From Pseudomonas sp. 8O (GTDB taxonomy: Bacteria; Pseudomonadota; Gammaproteobacteria; Pseudomonadales; Pseudomonadaceae): 64,000 nucleotides of DNA. Positions 34,859 through 42,854 of this stretch are shown here, piece by piece (position 1 is the stretch's first letter; the number at the start of each line of letters is the position of its first letter). Location: positions 496,001 through 560,000 of the forward strand of contig NZ_LR733267.1 in assembly GCF_902506495.1 (NCBI RefSeq). The letters run 5' to 3'. The notes under the pieces were generated by a model that saw nothing but the letters and a program-made list of their open reading frames with translations, made no database searches and was not told the origin of the DNA. A program made the position numbers and the translations under genes.

Positions 34859-35674
34859 TTGGCCAAGATCCTCGTAGTCACTTCCGGCAAAGGTGGCGTC
34901 GGTAAAACCACCACCAGCGCTGCCATCGGCACCGGTCTCGCCTTGCGCGGCCACAAGACCGTCATCGTCGACTTCGACGTCGGCTTGCGTAACCTCGACC
35001 TGATCATGGGCTGCGAACGCCGCGTGGTGTATGACTTCGTCAACGTCGTCAATGGCGAAGCCACCCTGACCCAGGCCCTGATCAAGGACAAGCGCCTCGA
35101 GAACCTGTACGTGCTGGCCGCCAGCCAGACCCGTGACAAGGACGCGCTGACCCTCGAAGGTGTCGAGAAAGTCATCACCGAGCTGTCGCAGAATTTCGAA
35201 TACGTGGTCTGCGACTCGCCGGCCGGTATCGAGAAAGGCGCCCACCTGGCGATGTATTTCGCCGACGAAGCCATCGTCGTGACCAACCCGGAAGTGTCCT
35301 CGGTACGTGACTCCGACCGTATGCTCGGCCTGCTGGCGAGCAAATCGCGCCGCGCCGAGAAAGGCGAAGAGCCGATCAAGGAACACCTGCTGCTCACCCG
35401 TTACAACCCCGAGCGCGTCACCAAGGGCGAGATGCTCGGCGTCGAAGACGTCGAGGAAATCCTCGCCATCCGCCTGCTAGGCGTGATCCCCGAATCCCAG
35501 GCCGTGCTCAAGGCATCCAACCAGGGTATCCCGGTCATCCTCGATGACCAGAGCGATGCCGGCCAGGCCTACAGCGACGCAGTCGATCGCCTGCTTGGCA
35601 AGGAAGTCGCGCACCGTTTCCTGGATGTGAAGAAGCAGGGCTTCCTGCAGCGCCTGTTTGGAGGTCGAGAATGA
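34859..35674 (+). CDS. minD: Septum site-determining ATPase MinD
   Basis: A 271-residue membrane-cycling ParA-type ATPase. Deviant Walker A SGKGGVGKTTTSAA, Walker B-type DSPAGIE, and the amphipathic membrane helix near the end (KKQGFLQRLFGG). It starts at a TTG (34859) preceded by GGGGTGA, giving the standard MAKILVVTSGKGG; no ATG or GTG fits. The stop overlaps minE by 4 bases. Confidence 0.97.
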   Translation: MAKILVVTSGKGGVGKTTTSAAIGTGLALRGHKTVIVDFDVGLRNLDLIMGCERRVVYDFVNVVNGEATLTQALIKDKRLENLYVLAASQTRDKDALTLEGVEKVITELSQNFEYVVCDSPAGIEKGAHLAMYFADEAIVVTNPEVSSVRDSDRMLGLLASKSRRAEKGEEPIKEHLLLTRYNPERVTKGEMLGVEDVEEILAIRLLGVIPESQAVLKASNQGIPVILDDQSDAGQAYSDAVDRLLGKEVAHRFLDVKKQGFLQRLFGGRE

Positions 35675-35925
35675 ATATTTTTGACTTCTTGCGTTCGCGC
35701 AAGAAGGAAACCACCGCATCCATCGCCAAAGAGCGCCTGCAGATCATCGTTGCCCACGAACGTGGTCAGCGCAGCCAGCCGGACTACCTGCCTGCCCTGC
35801 AGCAGGAGCTGGTGGAAGTGATCCGCAAGTACGTCAACATCGAATCGGATCAGGTCCAGGTCGCACTGGAAAACCAGGGCAGTTGCTCGATCCTGGAGTT
35901 GAACATTACCCTGCCGGACCGTTAA
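35671..35925 (+). CDS. minE: Cell division topological specificity factor MinE
   Basis: An 84-residue MinD ATPase activator: MNIFDFLRSRKKETTASIAK (membrane-binding and MinD-binding segment), then AKERLQIIVAHERGQR and the dimer domain ending LPDR. Coupled to minD through ATGA. A terminator follows. Confidence 0.97.
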   Translation: MNIFDFLRSRKKETTASIAKERLQIIVAHERGQRSQPDYLPALQQELVEVIRKYVNIESDQVQVALENQGSCSILELNITLPDR

Positions 35926-35942
35926 TCGAGACCGGTTGTGCT

Positions 35943-35971
35943 CACGGCGGCTTCGGCCGCCGTGTTCGTTT
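35943..35971 (+). terminator. Terminator of minCDE
   Basis: Perfect 9-bp CACGGCGGC-TTCG-GCCGCCGTG stem with a UUCG tetraloop, followed by TTCGTTT. Confidence 0.85.
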
Positions 35972-35986
35972 GTAGCAACACACACC

Positions 35987-36053
35987 TGTAGGAGCGAATT
36001 CATCCGCGAAGCTTCTACAGGCCAACAGCATCGCGGATAAATCCGCTCCTACA
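35987..36053. repeat. Pseudomonas REP pair
   Basis: TGTAGGAGCGAATTCATCCGCGA at 35987 faces its near complement ending GCTCCTACA at 36053 around a 21-base spacer. The GCTCCTACA and GCGGATAAATCCGC cores match the known 35-bp Pseudomonas REP consensus. Confidence 0.8.
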
Positions 36054-36067
36054 CCAGCCCATACACC

Positions 36068-36703
36068 ATGCCGCTAAGCCAGATCGAAATTCTCCACCAG
36101 GACGCCGCCCTGCTGGTGATCAACAAACCCACCCTGCTGCTGTCGGTGCCCGGCCGCGCCGATGACAACAAGGATTGCCTGGTCACCCGCCTGCAGGAAA
36201 ACGGCTACCCGGAAGCGCGCATCGTGCATCGGCTGGACTGGGAAACCTCCGGCATCATCGTCCTGGCCCGTGACGCCGACAGCCACCGCGAGCTGTCACG
36301 CCAGTTTCACGACCGTGAAACCGAGAAGGCCTACACCGCCCTCTGCTGGGGCCAGCCGCAGGCCGACAGTGGCAGCATCGATCTGCCGTTGCGCTACGAC
36401 CCGCCAACCAAGCCACGCCATGTCGTCGATCATGAACTGGGCAAGCATGCACTGACCCACTGGCGCATCGTCGAGCGTTGCGGCGACTGGTGCCGGGTCG
36501 AACTCACGCCCATCACCGGCCGCTCGCACCAGTTGCGCGTGCACATGCTGTCCATCGGTCACCCGCTGCTGGGCGACCGCCTCTACGCCCATGAACAGGC
36601 CCTGGCCGCCCATGAGCGCCTGTGTCTGCACGCCAGCATGCTCGCCCTTACCCACCCGCAAACGGGCGAACGCATGCGCTTCGAGTGCCCCGCGCCGTTC
36701 TGA
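36068..36703 (+). CDS. RluA-family pseudouridine synthase
   Basis: A 211-residue pseudouridine synthase of the RluA branch. The catalytic motif HRLDWETSGIIVLA carries the nucleophilic Asp; other family blocks are NKPTLLLSVPGR, KAYTALCWG and TGRSHQLRVHM. It modifies uridines in 23S rRNA and tRNA if it is true RluA, but the short length and lack of substrate data keep the exact name open. It lies between minE and the accessory exporter. Confidence 0.9.
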   Translation: MPLSQIEILHQDAALLVINKPTLLLSVPGRADDNKDCLVTRLQENGYPEARIVHRLDWETSGIIVLARDADSHRELSRQFHDRETEKAYTALCWGQPQADSGSIDLPLRYDPPTKPRHVVDHELGKHALTHWRIVERCGDWCRVELTPITGRSHQLRVHMLSIGHPLLGDRLYAHEQALAAHERLCLHASMLALTHPQTGERMRFECPAPF

Positions 36704-36972
36704 TCCGTCACCTGCGCCGAGGGCGGCCCAATGCTCTCATTGAACCCCTGTTTCGGCGTGCTCACCCGCTCTGCACAGGCAGTGTGAGCATCGGTAACAC
36801 TGCCTGAGCGAACCAGAAAAAAGTTGGCTTTACAGACAAGCCAGCGCTGCCAATCCTGCTATCGGGCATGGCCCTGTTGTGGCCGCTTTCAGAGGGACGA
36901 CTGCCCTTTGATTTCCCGGAGGCTTCGGCTCCGGGAAATGCCTGACAAGGCGATGCTCAGTGGTTCATCGAC
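36704..36972. other. Intergenic region before the exporter operon
   Basis: Contains a hairpin ATTTCCCGGA / TCCGGGAAAT at 36911-36939 with a GC-rich 9-base loop and no T-run, and no gene. It presumably holds the exporter promoter. I saw no small peptide gene with a leader-like sequence. Confidence 0.5.
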
Positions 36973-37701
36973 ATGGACGCAGGCAGTGGCATCGGGATGC
37001 TCGAAAACAATAACGAAGAACAGCTCATCCAGTTGCAGCACATTGGCAAGCACTACCGGCTTGCCGACAAGACGCTGCATATCCTCGGCGACGTCTGCCT
37101 GCGGATCGCGCATGGGGAAAGCTGCGCCATCCTCGGCAGCTCCGGCTCGGGCAAGAGCACCCTACTCAACGTGCTCGGCCTGCTCGACCTGCCCGATACC
37201 GGCAACTACCACCTCAATGGCATCGACGTCGCCCAGGCCAGCCCTGACCAGTTGGCCGCCTTGCGTAACCAGTTGATCGGTTTCGTCTTCCAGAGCTTCA
37301 ACCTGCTTCCCCGCCTCAGCGCGCTGGACAACGTCGCCTTGCCCCTGACCTATCGCGGCATCGCGCCCCGCCAGGCGCGCGAGCAGGCGCACGCCATGCT
37401 GGTCAGGGTCGGCCTGGGCGAACGCAGTGAGCATCGTCCTGCCAGCCTGTCCGGTGGGCAGCGCCAGCGCGTAGCCATCGCCCGCGCGCTGGTCGGCAAG
37501 CCTGCACTGATTCTCGCCGACGAACCGACCGGCAACCTCGATGCCAGCACGGCCCAGGAGATCATGGCACTGCTGATCGAGCTCAACCGCGAGCAAGGCG
37601 TCACGCTGATCGTGGTCACCCATGACCCTCTGATCGCCAACCGCCTGGCGCGCCGGGTCGAGGTGCATCAGGGGCTGCTGCGCGAGGCCGGCGCAGCATG
37701 A
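36973..37701 (+). CDS. MacB/LolD-type ABC ATPase of a tripartite exporter
   Basis: A 242-residue ABC ATPase. Walker A GSSGSGKSTLLN, Q-loop FVFQSFNLLPRLSALDNVALP, signature LSGGQRQRVAIAR, Walker B LILADEPTGNLD and the switch His in VVTHD. The FQSFNLLPRL and TGNLD forms are typical of MacB/LolD/FtsE-type mechanotransmission transporters. Start is either ATG 36973 or ATG 36997 (MLENNNEEQ); ribosome sites are weak for both. Overlaps the permease gene by 4 bases. Confidence 0.92.
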   Translation: MDAGSGIGMLENNNEEQLIQLQHIGKHYRLADKTLHILGDVCLRIAHGESCAILGSSGSGKSTLLNVLGLLDLPDTGNYHLNGIDVAQASPDQLAALRNQLIGFVFQSFNLLPRLSALDNVALPLTYRGIAPRQAREQAHAMLVRVGLGERSEHRPASLSGGQRQRVAIARALVGKPALILADEPTGNLDASTAQEIMALLIELNREQGVTLIVVTHDPLIANRLARRVEVHQGLLREAGAA

Positions 37702-38912
37702 GCCTGAGCATGCCGCTCAGCAGCGGACCGAGCGCCGCACAGATACTGCTCGAGGCGCTGAACAGCCTGCGCATGCTCGGTCGGCGCTCCTTGCTGGCCC
37801 TGCTGGGCATCGTCATGGGCAGTTGCTCGGTGGTGGCCCTGCTCAACATCGGCGGCAATGCCGCAGCGCAGTCGATTGCCATCTTCCGCAACCTGGGCAG
37901 CGATACCCTGGTGCTGCAGCTGCCACCACAACCCACCGGGCTCGACGGCCTGCCCCTGCGTCTGAGCGTGGAGACGTTGGGTCGGCAAACCCCGGCCGTC
38001 GCCAGCCTGTCTCCGGTGATGACCTATGGCGCAGCGGCGATCTTCAACGGGCGGGTCGGCAACGCCAACATCATCGGCGCCGACCCGGCACTGTTCGAGG
38101 CCGCACGCCTGAATATCGCCAGCGGTCGCTCGCTGTCGGAGTTCGACCGCAAGGAAGCCTATGCGGTCATCGGCGCCTCGCTGGCACAGGCCCTGAGCCT
38201 GCCGGATGATCCGCTGCAACCGGGTGACCAGCTACGCCTGCAGTCCTATCAATTTAGGGTCGTCGGCATTCTCCAGGAAGGGGCACCCGGCATGCTCCTG
38301 CCGTTCAATGCCAACGAAACGCTGTTCATCCCCATGGAGGGCATGACGCGCATCAATCCCGTACCACAGATCAGCCACGTCGTGGCCCGCGCCAACAGCG
38401 CCGAAGAAGTCATCCAGGCCGGCGAGCAACTGCGCCAGACTCTCGCCCAGCGCATCGCTGGGGATGCTCCGGTTACCCTGATCTTCGCGCAGCAGATCCT
38501 CGAGGGCATGCAACAGCAGACCCGAACCTTCACCTACCTGCTGGCAGCGCTCGGCGTCGTCTCGCTGATCGGTGGCGGTGTGGGGGTGATGAACGTGATG
38601 CTGATGAACGTCAGCGAGCGCCGCCGGGAAATCGGCGTGCGCCTGGCCCTGGGCGCACGCCGCAGAGATATCCGCAACCTGTTCCTGGTCGAGGCCGTGG
38701 CCTTGACCAGCGTTGGCGCGCTGCTGGGCGCTGTCCTCGGTATGGCGGGCGGCTGGGGCTATGCGCAGTTGTCTGGCTGGGCATTCTTTCTGGCCCCCGG
38801 CGCGCTGCCCCTGGGCATCGGCAGTACGGTACTGGTCGGCCTGTTCTTCGGTCTGCATCCGGCCATCGCCGCGTCGCGCCTGCAACCGGTAGAGGCGCTG
38901 CGCGATGAATAG
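37698..38912 (+). CDS. MacB-type ABC permease
   Basis: A 404-residue permease with the MacB layout: one N-terminal helix (LLALLGIVMGSCSVVALLNI), a periplasmic domain of about 220 residues, then three C-terminal helices (from YLLAALGVVSLIGGGVGVMN, about 278) with the coupling loop SERRREIGVRLALGARRRDI and the C-terminal LQPVEALRDE. MacB is normally fused to its ATPase; here they are separate polypeptides. Overlaps the ATPase gene by 4 and the TolC gene by 8 bases. Confidence 0.92.
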   Translation: MSLSMPLSSGPSAAQILLEALNSLRMLGRRSLLALLGIVMGSCSVVALLNIGGNAAAQSIAIFRNLGSDTLVLQLPPQPTGLDGLPLRLSVETLGRQTPAVASLSPVMTYGAAAIFNGRVGNANIIGADPALFEAARLNIASGRSLSEFDRKEAYAVIGASLAQALSLPDDPLQPGDQLRLQSYQFRVVGILQEGAPGMLLPFNANETLFIPMEGMTRINPVPQISHVVARANSAEEVIQAGEQLRQTLAQRIAGDAPVTLIFAQQILEGMQQQTRTFTYLLAALGVVSLIGGGVGVMNVMLMNVSERRREIGVRLALGARRRDIRNLFLVEAVALTSVGALLGAVLGMAGGWGYAQLSGWAFFLAPGALPLGIGSTVLVGLFFGLHPAIAASRLQPVEALRDE

Positions 38913-40392
38913 GCGACTGGCGCTCGGCGCGCTCCTCATCGTCACCCTCAGCGCACCAGCACAGGCATGGCGGGAAGAACCCTTGCGCCCTTCGGCACCC
39001 AGCATGCCCAACCCCGCGCCCGCTGAACTGCTCAGTGAACAGATGGCCGACCTGTCGCTGGTCGACGCGGTGTTTCTTGGGCTGCGCAACAACCGCTCGA
39101 TCAAGAGCGCCTATCTCTGGCGCATTGCCGACAAGTTCGACCTGCGGGTATCGGAAGATGCGTTCAATCCCAAACTGTACCTCTCCAACAGCTACCGAGC
39201 GTCGCGGGGGCATGCCGATCGTCAGCGTGCGGGTCAGTTCGGCGCCACAGCGACCGTACTGGGAGAATATGGCACCGTAGTCAGCCTAGGCTGGAGCAAG
39301 TTCCACTCGCAAGCCGACCAGGCGGGTTGGCGCCGCAACGACGGCGTCGACTTCAGCATCATCCAGCCGCTGCTACGTGGCGCTGGACGCGACGTCACCA
39401 CCGCGCCACTGCGACTCGCGCAACTGACCGAAGAGGCCAACAGGCTCGGCCTCAAGGCCGGCATCTCGCAGACCGTCGCGGCGATCATCTTCGCTTACCG
39501 CGAGCTGCTGCGAGCCCAGGAGCAACTGGGTATCGCCAGGGCTGCCCTGCAGCGCTCGCAGGAGCTGCTGAGCGTCAACCAGGCGATGATCGAAGCCGGG
39601 CGGATGGCGGAGTTCGAGGTGGTGCAGACCGAAGCCAGCCTGGCCAGCCAGGAGCTGGGCGTCGAGGAAGCGGCCAATCTGGTCGACAGCAGCCGCCTGG
39701 AGCTGCTGCGCCTGCTCGCGCTGGATCTCTCTTCGCCAGTGCGAGCAACCGACGCCCTGCACGCTGAAGCGATCGAGATCGACCCCAGCCAGGCCATCAG
39801 TCTGGCCGAGCGACAGCAGCCGGACTTTCTGCGCCAGTTGATCATGCGCCAGCAAGCGGACATCAACCTGCTGGTCGCCAAGAACCAGAGCCTCTGGGAT
39901 CTGTCGCTCGAAGTCGGCGCCAATCAGGCCAGAGATCGCTACGGCTCGACCTATGGCAATGGCGCAGATCGCAGCTGGGACAGCTATGCCGGCATACGGC
40001 TCGACATCCCCATCGGCGATCTGAGCAGACGCCAGGGAGAAGTACATGCCCGAGTCAACGTCGAAGATCAGCAACTGCAGTTGGCCGATGCCAGGCAGGC
40101 ACTGATTCGCAACGTCAAGGATGTCATACGGGATGTGAGCACCCGCTGGCGCCAGTACGAAATCGCCCAGCGTGGCGTGGAACTGTCCAGGCGCAAGCTG
40201 GCGATCGAACGGGACAAGCTGGCGGCCGGGCGCTCCAGTAACTTCCAGGTGCTGAGCTTCGAAAGCGATCTGCAGAACGCCGAGAACGCTCGTCTCAGCA
40301 CCGTGATCGCCTACCTCAACGCGCAGACGCAGCTGGACCTGACCCTGGGCATGACACTGGAAAGCTGGGACATCATTCTCAATGACCACTGA
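38905..40392 (+). CDS. TolC-family outer membrane channel
   Basis: A 495-residue precursor with a Sec signal peptide (ending APAQA, about residue 22) and no lipobox Cys, so it belongs with TolC more than with OprM lipoproteins. Two repeats of long helical pairs are visible, e.g. ELLRAQEQLGIARAALQRSQ and ISRRKLAIERDKLAAGRSS-like stretches (positions about 190-225 and 430-450), with beta segments such as GANQARDRYGSTYG. It would form the outer-membrane exit duct of the exporter. Overlaps the adaptor gene by 11 bases. Confidence 0.9.
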   Translation: MNRRLALGALLIVTLSAPAQAWREEPLRPSAPSMPNPAPAELLSEQMADLSLVDAVFLGLRNNRSIKSAYLWRIADKFDLRVSEDAFNPKLYLSNSYRASRGHADRQRAGQFGATATVLGEYGTVVSLGWSKFHSQADQAGWRRNDGVDFSIIQPLLRGAGRDVTTAPLRLAQLTEEANRLGLKAGISQTVAAIIFAYRELLRAQEQLGIARAALQRSQELLSVNQAMIEAGRMAEFEVVQTEASLASQELGVEEAANLVDSSRLELLRLLALDLSSPVRATDALHAEAIEIDPSQAISLAERQQPDFLRQLIMRQQADINLLVAKNQSLWDLSLEVGANQARDRYGSTYGNGADRSWDSYAGIRLDIPIGDLSRRQGEVHARVNVEDQQLQLADARQALIRNVKDVIRDVSTRWRQYEIAQRGVELSRRKLAIERDKLAAGRSSNFQVLSFESDLQNAENARLSTVIAYLNAQTQLDLTLGMTLESWDIILNDH

Positions 40393-41647
40393 GCGCAAAC
40401 ACTGGCGCCTACCGCGCCTGATGATCACCGGACTCGCACTGCTGGCGGGCATCGCAGCGCTGTCGTTCCAGATGCAGCCACGCGCCACTGTCGAACCACC
40501 CTCCGGGCAGTGGCTGGCCGTGCAGCCGAGCAATCTGGAGCACCGTATCGGTCTGGTCGGCCGCATCGAGCCAGAGCGCACCGTCAGCATCAATGCTCCG
40601 TTTGGCGGCAACATCGCCGACAACCGCGTCGCCCCCGGGCAACGGGTCGTCAAGGGCGAGCGTTTGCTCAGCATGGATGCCAGCGAGCTGGAGGTGCAGG
40701 TGCGTGATGCCCTTTCCACGCTGCTCAAGGCCCGTCGCACGGTGCGCGAACTGCAGGACTGGGAGGCGGGACAGGATGTAAGCCGGGCGCGGCGCGCCTT
40801 GCGCAGCGTACAGATGGGCCTGGACGGCAACGAACAGAAACTCAAGGACACGCGCTCGCTGCATGAACGAGGCATCGTTGCCCGCAACGAACTGGAAGAG
40901 CTGGAGCGACAGACACAGCTGCAGCGCATGGACCTGCAGGCCGCAGAAGCGGAGCTGCAAGCCGTGCTCGAACGCGGCCGCGGCGAGTACCGGCAGATCG
41001 CCGAGATGGAGCTGGCCAATGCCGAGGTCAAGCACGCGGCCCTGAGCCGACAGATAGCCTCAGGAGAGATCCTTGCGCCGTTCTCCGGCATCGTCGTGCA
41101 GGCCCCCGGCATAAGCGCCGAGGAGGCAGCCAAAGGCCCGCTGCAGACAGGTAGCCGAGTCAGCCAGGGCCAGCCCCTGTTCGGCCTCGCCAGCATCGAG
41201 GGACTGCGCGTCATTGCCCGAGTCGCCGAACTGGACGTCAACCAGCTGAAAGAAGGCCAGCCGGTCGACGTTACCGGCGACGGTTTCGATGACCAGCACC
41301 TGCAAGGCAAGGTCATGGCGGTGGGCGGCCAGGCCCTTGGCGGTAGCGTCCCCGGCGGTAGCTCCCAGTTCGAAGTCGTGGTGAGCATCCCGGAACTGGA
41401 TGAAGTGCAGATGCGCCAGGTCAGGCTGGGCATGAGCGCCAAGCTGAGCATCCTCACCTATCAAAACCCCGAAGCGCTGGTTGTGCCCGCCGCCGCAATG
41501 CGTCGAGCCGGGGACAAGTGGCTGCTGGACTACCGCAGCGCACCCCAGCATCCCATCAGCGTGGTCGAAGTCGAGGCCGGACGCTCGATGCCTGATGGGC
41601 TGGAAGTCTTCGGGCTCGAGCCCGGTTACGTACGAGTCGCAAACTGA
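40382..41647 (+). CDS. HlyD/MacA-type periplasmic adaptor
   Basis: A 421-residue membrane-fusion protein anchored by one N-terminal helix (about 13-30). Lipoyl half GRIEPERTVSINAPFGGNI with VAPGQRVVKGERLL, a long coiled-coil hairpin (about 95-205), the second lipoyl half ILAPFSGIVVQAPG, then beta-barrel and membrane-proximal domains (VTGDGFDDQHLQGKVMAVGG, LVVPAAAMRR). It joins the ABC pump to the TolC channel. Last gene of the operon; adaptor-last order is unusual. Confidence 0.92.
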   Translation: MTTERKHWRLPRLMITGLALLAGIAALSFQMQPRATVEPPSGQWLAVQPSNLEHRIGLVGRIEPERTVSINAPFGGNIADNRVAPGQRVVKGERLLSMDASELEVQVRDALSTLLKARRTVRELQDWEAGQDVSRARRALRSVQMGLDGNEQKLKDTRSLHERGIVARNELEELERQTQLQRMDLQAAEAELQAVLERGRGEYRQIAEMELANAEVKHAALSRQIASGEILAPFSGIVVQAPGISAEEAAKGPLQTGSRVSQGQPLFGLASIEGLRVIARVAELDVNQLKEGQPVDVTGDGFDDQHLQGKVMAVGGQALGGSVPGGSSQFEVVVSIPELDEVQMRQVRLGMSAKLSILTYQNPEALVVPAAAMRRAGDKWLLDYRSAPQHPISVVEVEAGRSMPDGLEVFGLEPGYVRVAN

Positions 41648-42227
41648 TCACACCGCCCCCATCCATTGGTATGGATCGGCGACAGGCGGTGTGTACCTTC
41701 TTCCCGGTTACTCACAGTTGATCGATCGGTCAGCAGCCCAACCCATCCTTGGCTGGGGTTTTCTTTCGCCCCGGAAGATTACCTTAGAGGCAGACAACGA
41801 GCCCGCCGACTGCACCGCACGGTCTGCATATCGCTCAACTCGAACGGTCCTGCCACCAACATGACGGGGAGCTTGAACCAGATGGAACTGCTCGCTAGGC
41901 AACTCTTCATCCGCTCCTGTTTCCTGCCTGGGCGAAATCACGTCACGCCTCGGCATGCTGCAGTCTCCCACTCTATTTCTTCAGCCATTGCACCCGGCAA
42001 GAAATAAGGACGTTTCACCGCGATTCGGCGAACGTTTGCTTCGCCTGCAAAACAGCCAACTGCATGCACATGGCGACACCTGCATTCAGTTAGCTGTATC
42101 CCGAGCGCCTGCCTGAAAAAGCATTCGGGACTGTTCGGGAAGTTCGGGCTGGAAGAGAGAGGTCAGTGTTTTGTTGTGCGTCTCGTAACAGCCATACATA
42201 CAACAACAATCTGTTAGTGAGGAAACA
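41648..42227. other. 580-bp intergenic region between exporter and praB
   Basis: No convincing gene. A possible weak terminator is seen around 41731-41765 (GC-rich short stem followed by GGGTTTTCTTT). Near praB, TTGTTGT at 42171 and ACAACAA at 42200 form an inverted pair, and the praB start is preceded by GAGGAAAC. AT content is higher than in the neighbouring genes. Confidence 0.5.
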
Positions 42228-42749
42228 ATGAAAAACAACAAACTGGTTAGTGTCATCGGTGCTCTGGCAATCGGCCTGGGTATTTCCGGCATGGCCTCGG
42301 CGGCCACCATCACTGGCGGCTCCCCGTTCACCGCAACCGGCACCATCGGTGTTTCGGGACCCTCGTCCTTTGGCGCAACGGTGAACTGCAACGTGGTCTT
42401 CAACGGCACCATCAATGCCGGCGGGGCAAGCGCCAATATCAATACCGTGACCGTCAGTGGCAGTGGCCTGTGCGCCCTGCCGAGCATCACCGGCCTGCCG
42501 TGGACATTGACTCCGAGCACCACCACAGACGGTGGCGAGACCTGGCTCGGTACCGTATCCGGCGTTGGCTTCACCATCGCCGGTGCTCCGCCCCTGATCC
42601 CGGCCTCCAACTGCGCAGGCCCGACCACCATCAACGTGCAATGGACCAACTCCAACCACACCTTGCGCGTCACCTCCGCACAGGCATTGGCGGGCAACTG
42701 CAATATCCGTTCTCTGAACGTTCAGGCGCCGGCCATTTCGGTCAACTGA
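42228..42749 (+). CDS. praB: PraB-like exported alkane-oxidation activator protein
   Basis: A 173-residue secreted, Thr/Ser/Gly-rich protein resembling the PraA/PraB group that activates alkane oxidation in P. aeruginosa. Signal peptide about 1-25 (ends MASA). The mature part has four Cys residues (NCNVVFNG, SGLCALPS, SNCAGPT, GNCNIRS) that can form two disulfides. No enzyme motif; a surface or wetting role in hydrocarbon uptake is the family idea. Adjacent fadL fits hydrophobic-substrate uptake. Confidence 0.85.
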   Translation: MKNNKLVSVIGALAIGLGISGMASAATITGGSPFTATGTIGVSGPSSFGATVNCNVVFNGTINAGGASANINTVTVSGSGLCALPSITGLPWTLTPSTTTDGGETWLGTVSGVGFTIAGAPPLIPASNCAGPTTINVQWTNSNHTLRVTSAQALAGNCNIRSLNVQAPAISVN

Positions 42750-42771
42750 CAGGTGCAGGCCGGCACGTAGT

Positions 42772-42818
42772 AATAACCCGCGTCCGCATTGAATCGATCA
42801 ATAACGGCGCGGGTTATT
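42772..42818 (+). promoter_or_regulatory. Hairpin between praB and fadL
   Basis: Perfect 11-bp stem AATAACCCGCG / CGCGGGTTATT around a 25-base loop in the 105-bp gap. It may stabilise the praB mRNA or attenuate reading into fadL. Confidence 0.55.
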
Positions 42819-42854
42819 GGAAGTAATGAAGTTCTCAGACAAAAGAGATCAGCC

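Noticed and set aside
39373..41457. 694-codon minus ORF
   Set aside because: Antisense to the TolC and adaptor genes; Ser/Arg-rich shadow composition.
42060..42090. Possible sigma-54 promoter (TGGCGACACCTGC) before praB
   Set aside because: The GG to GC spacing is 8 instead of 10.
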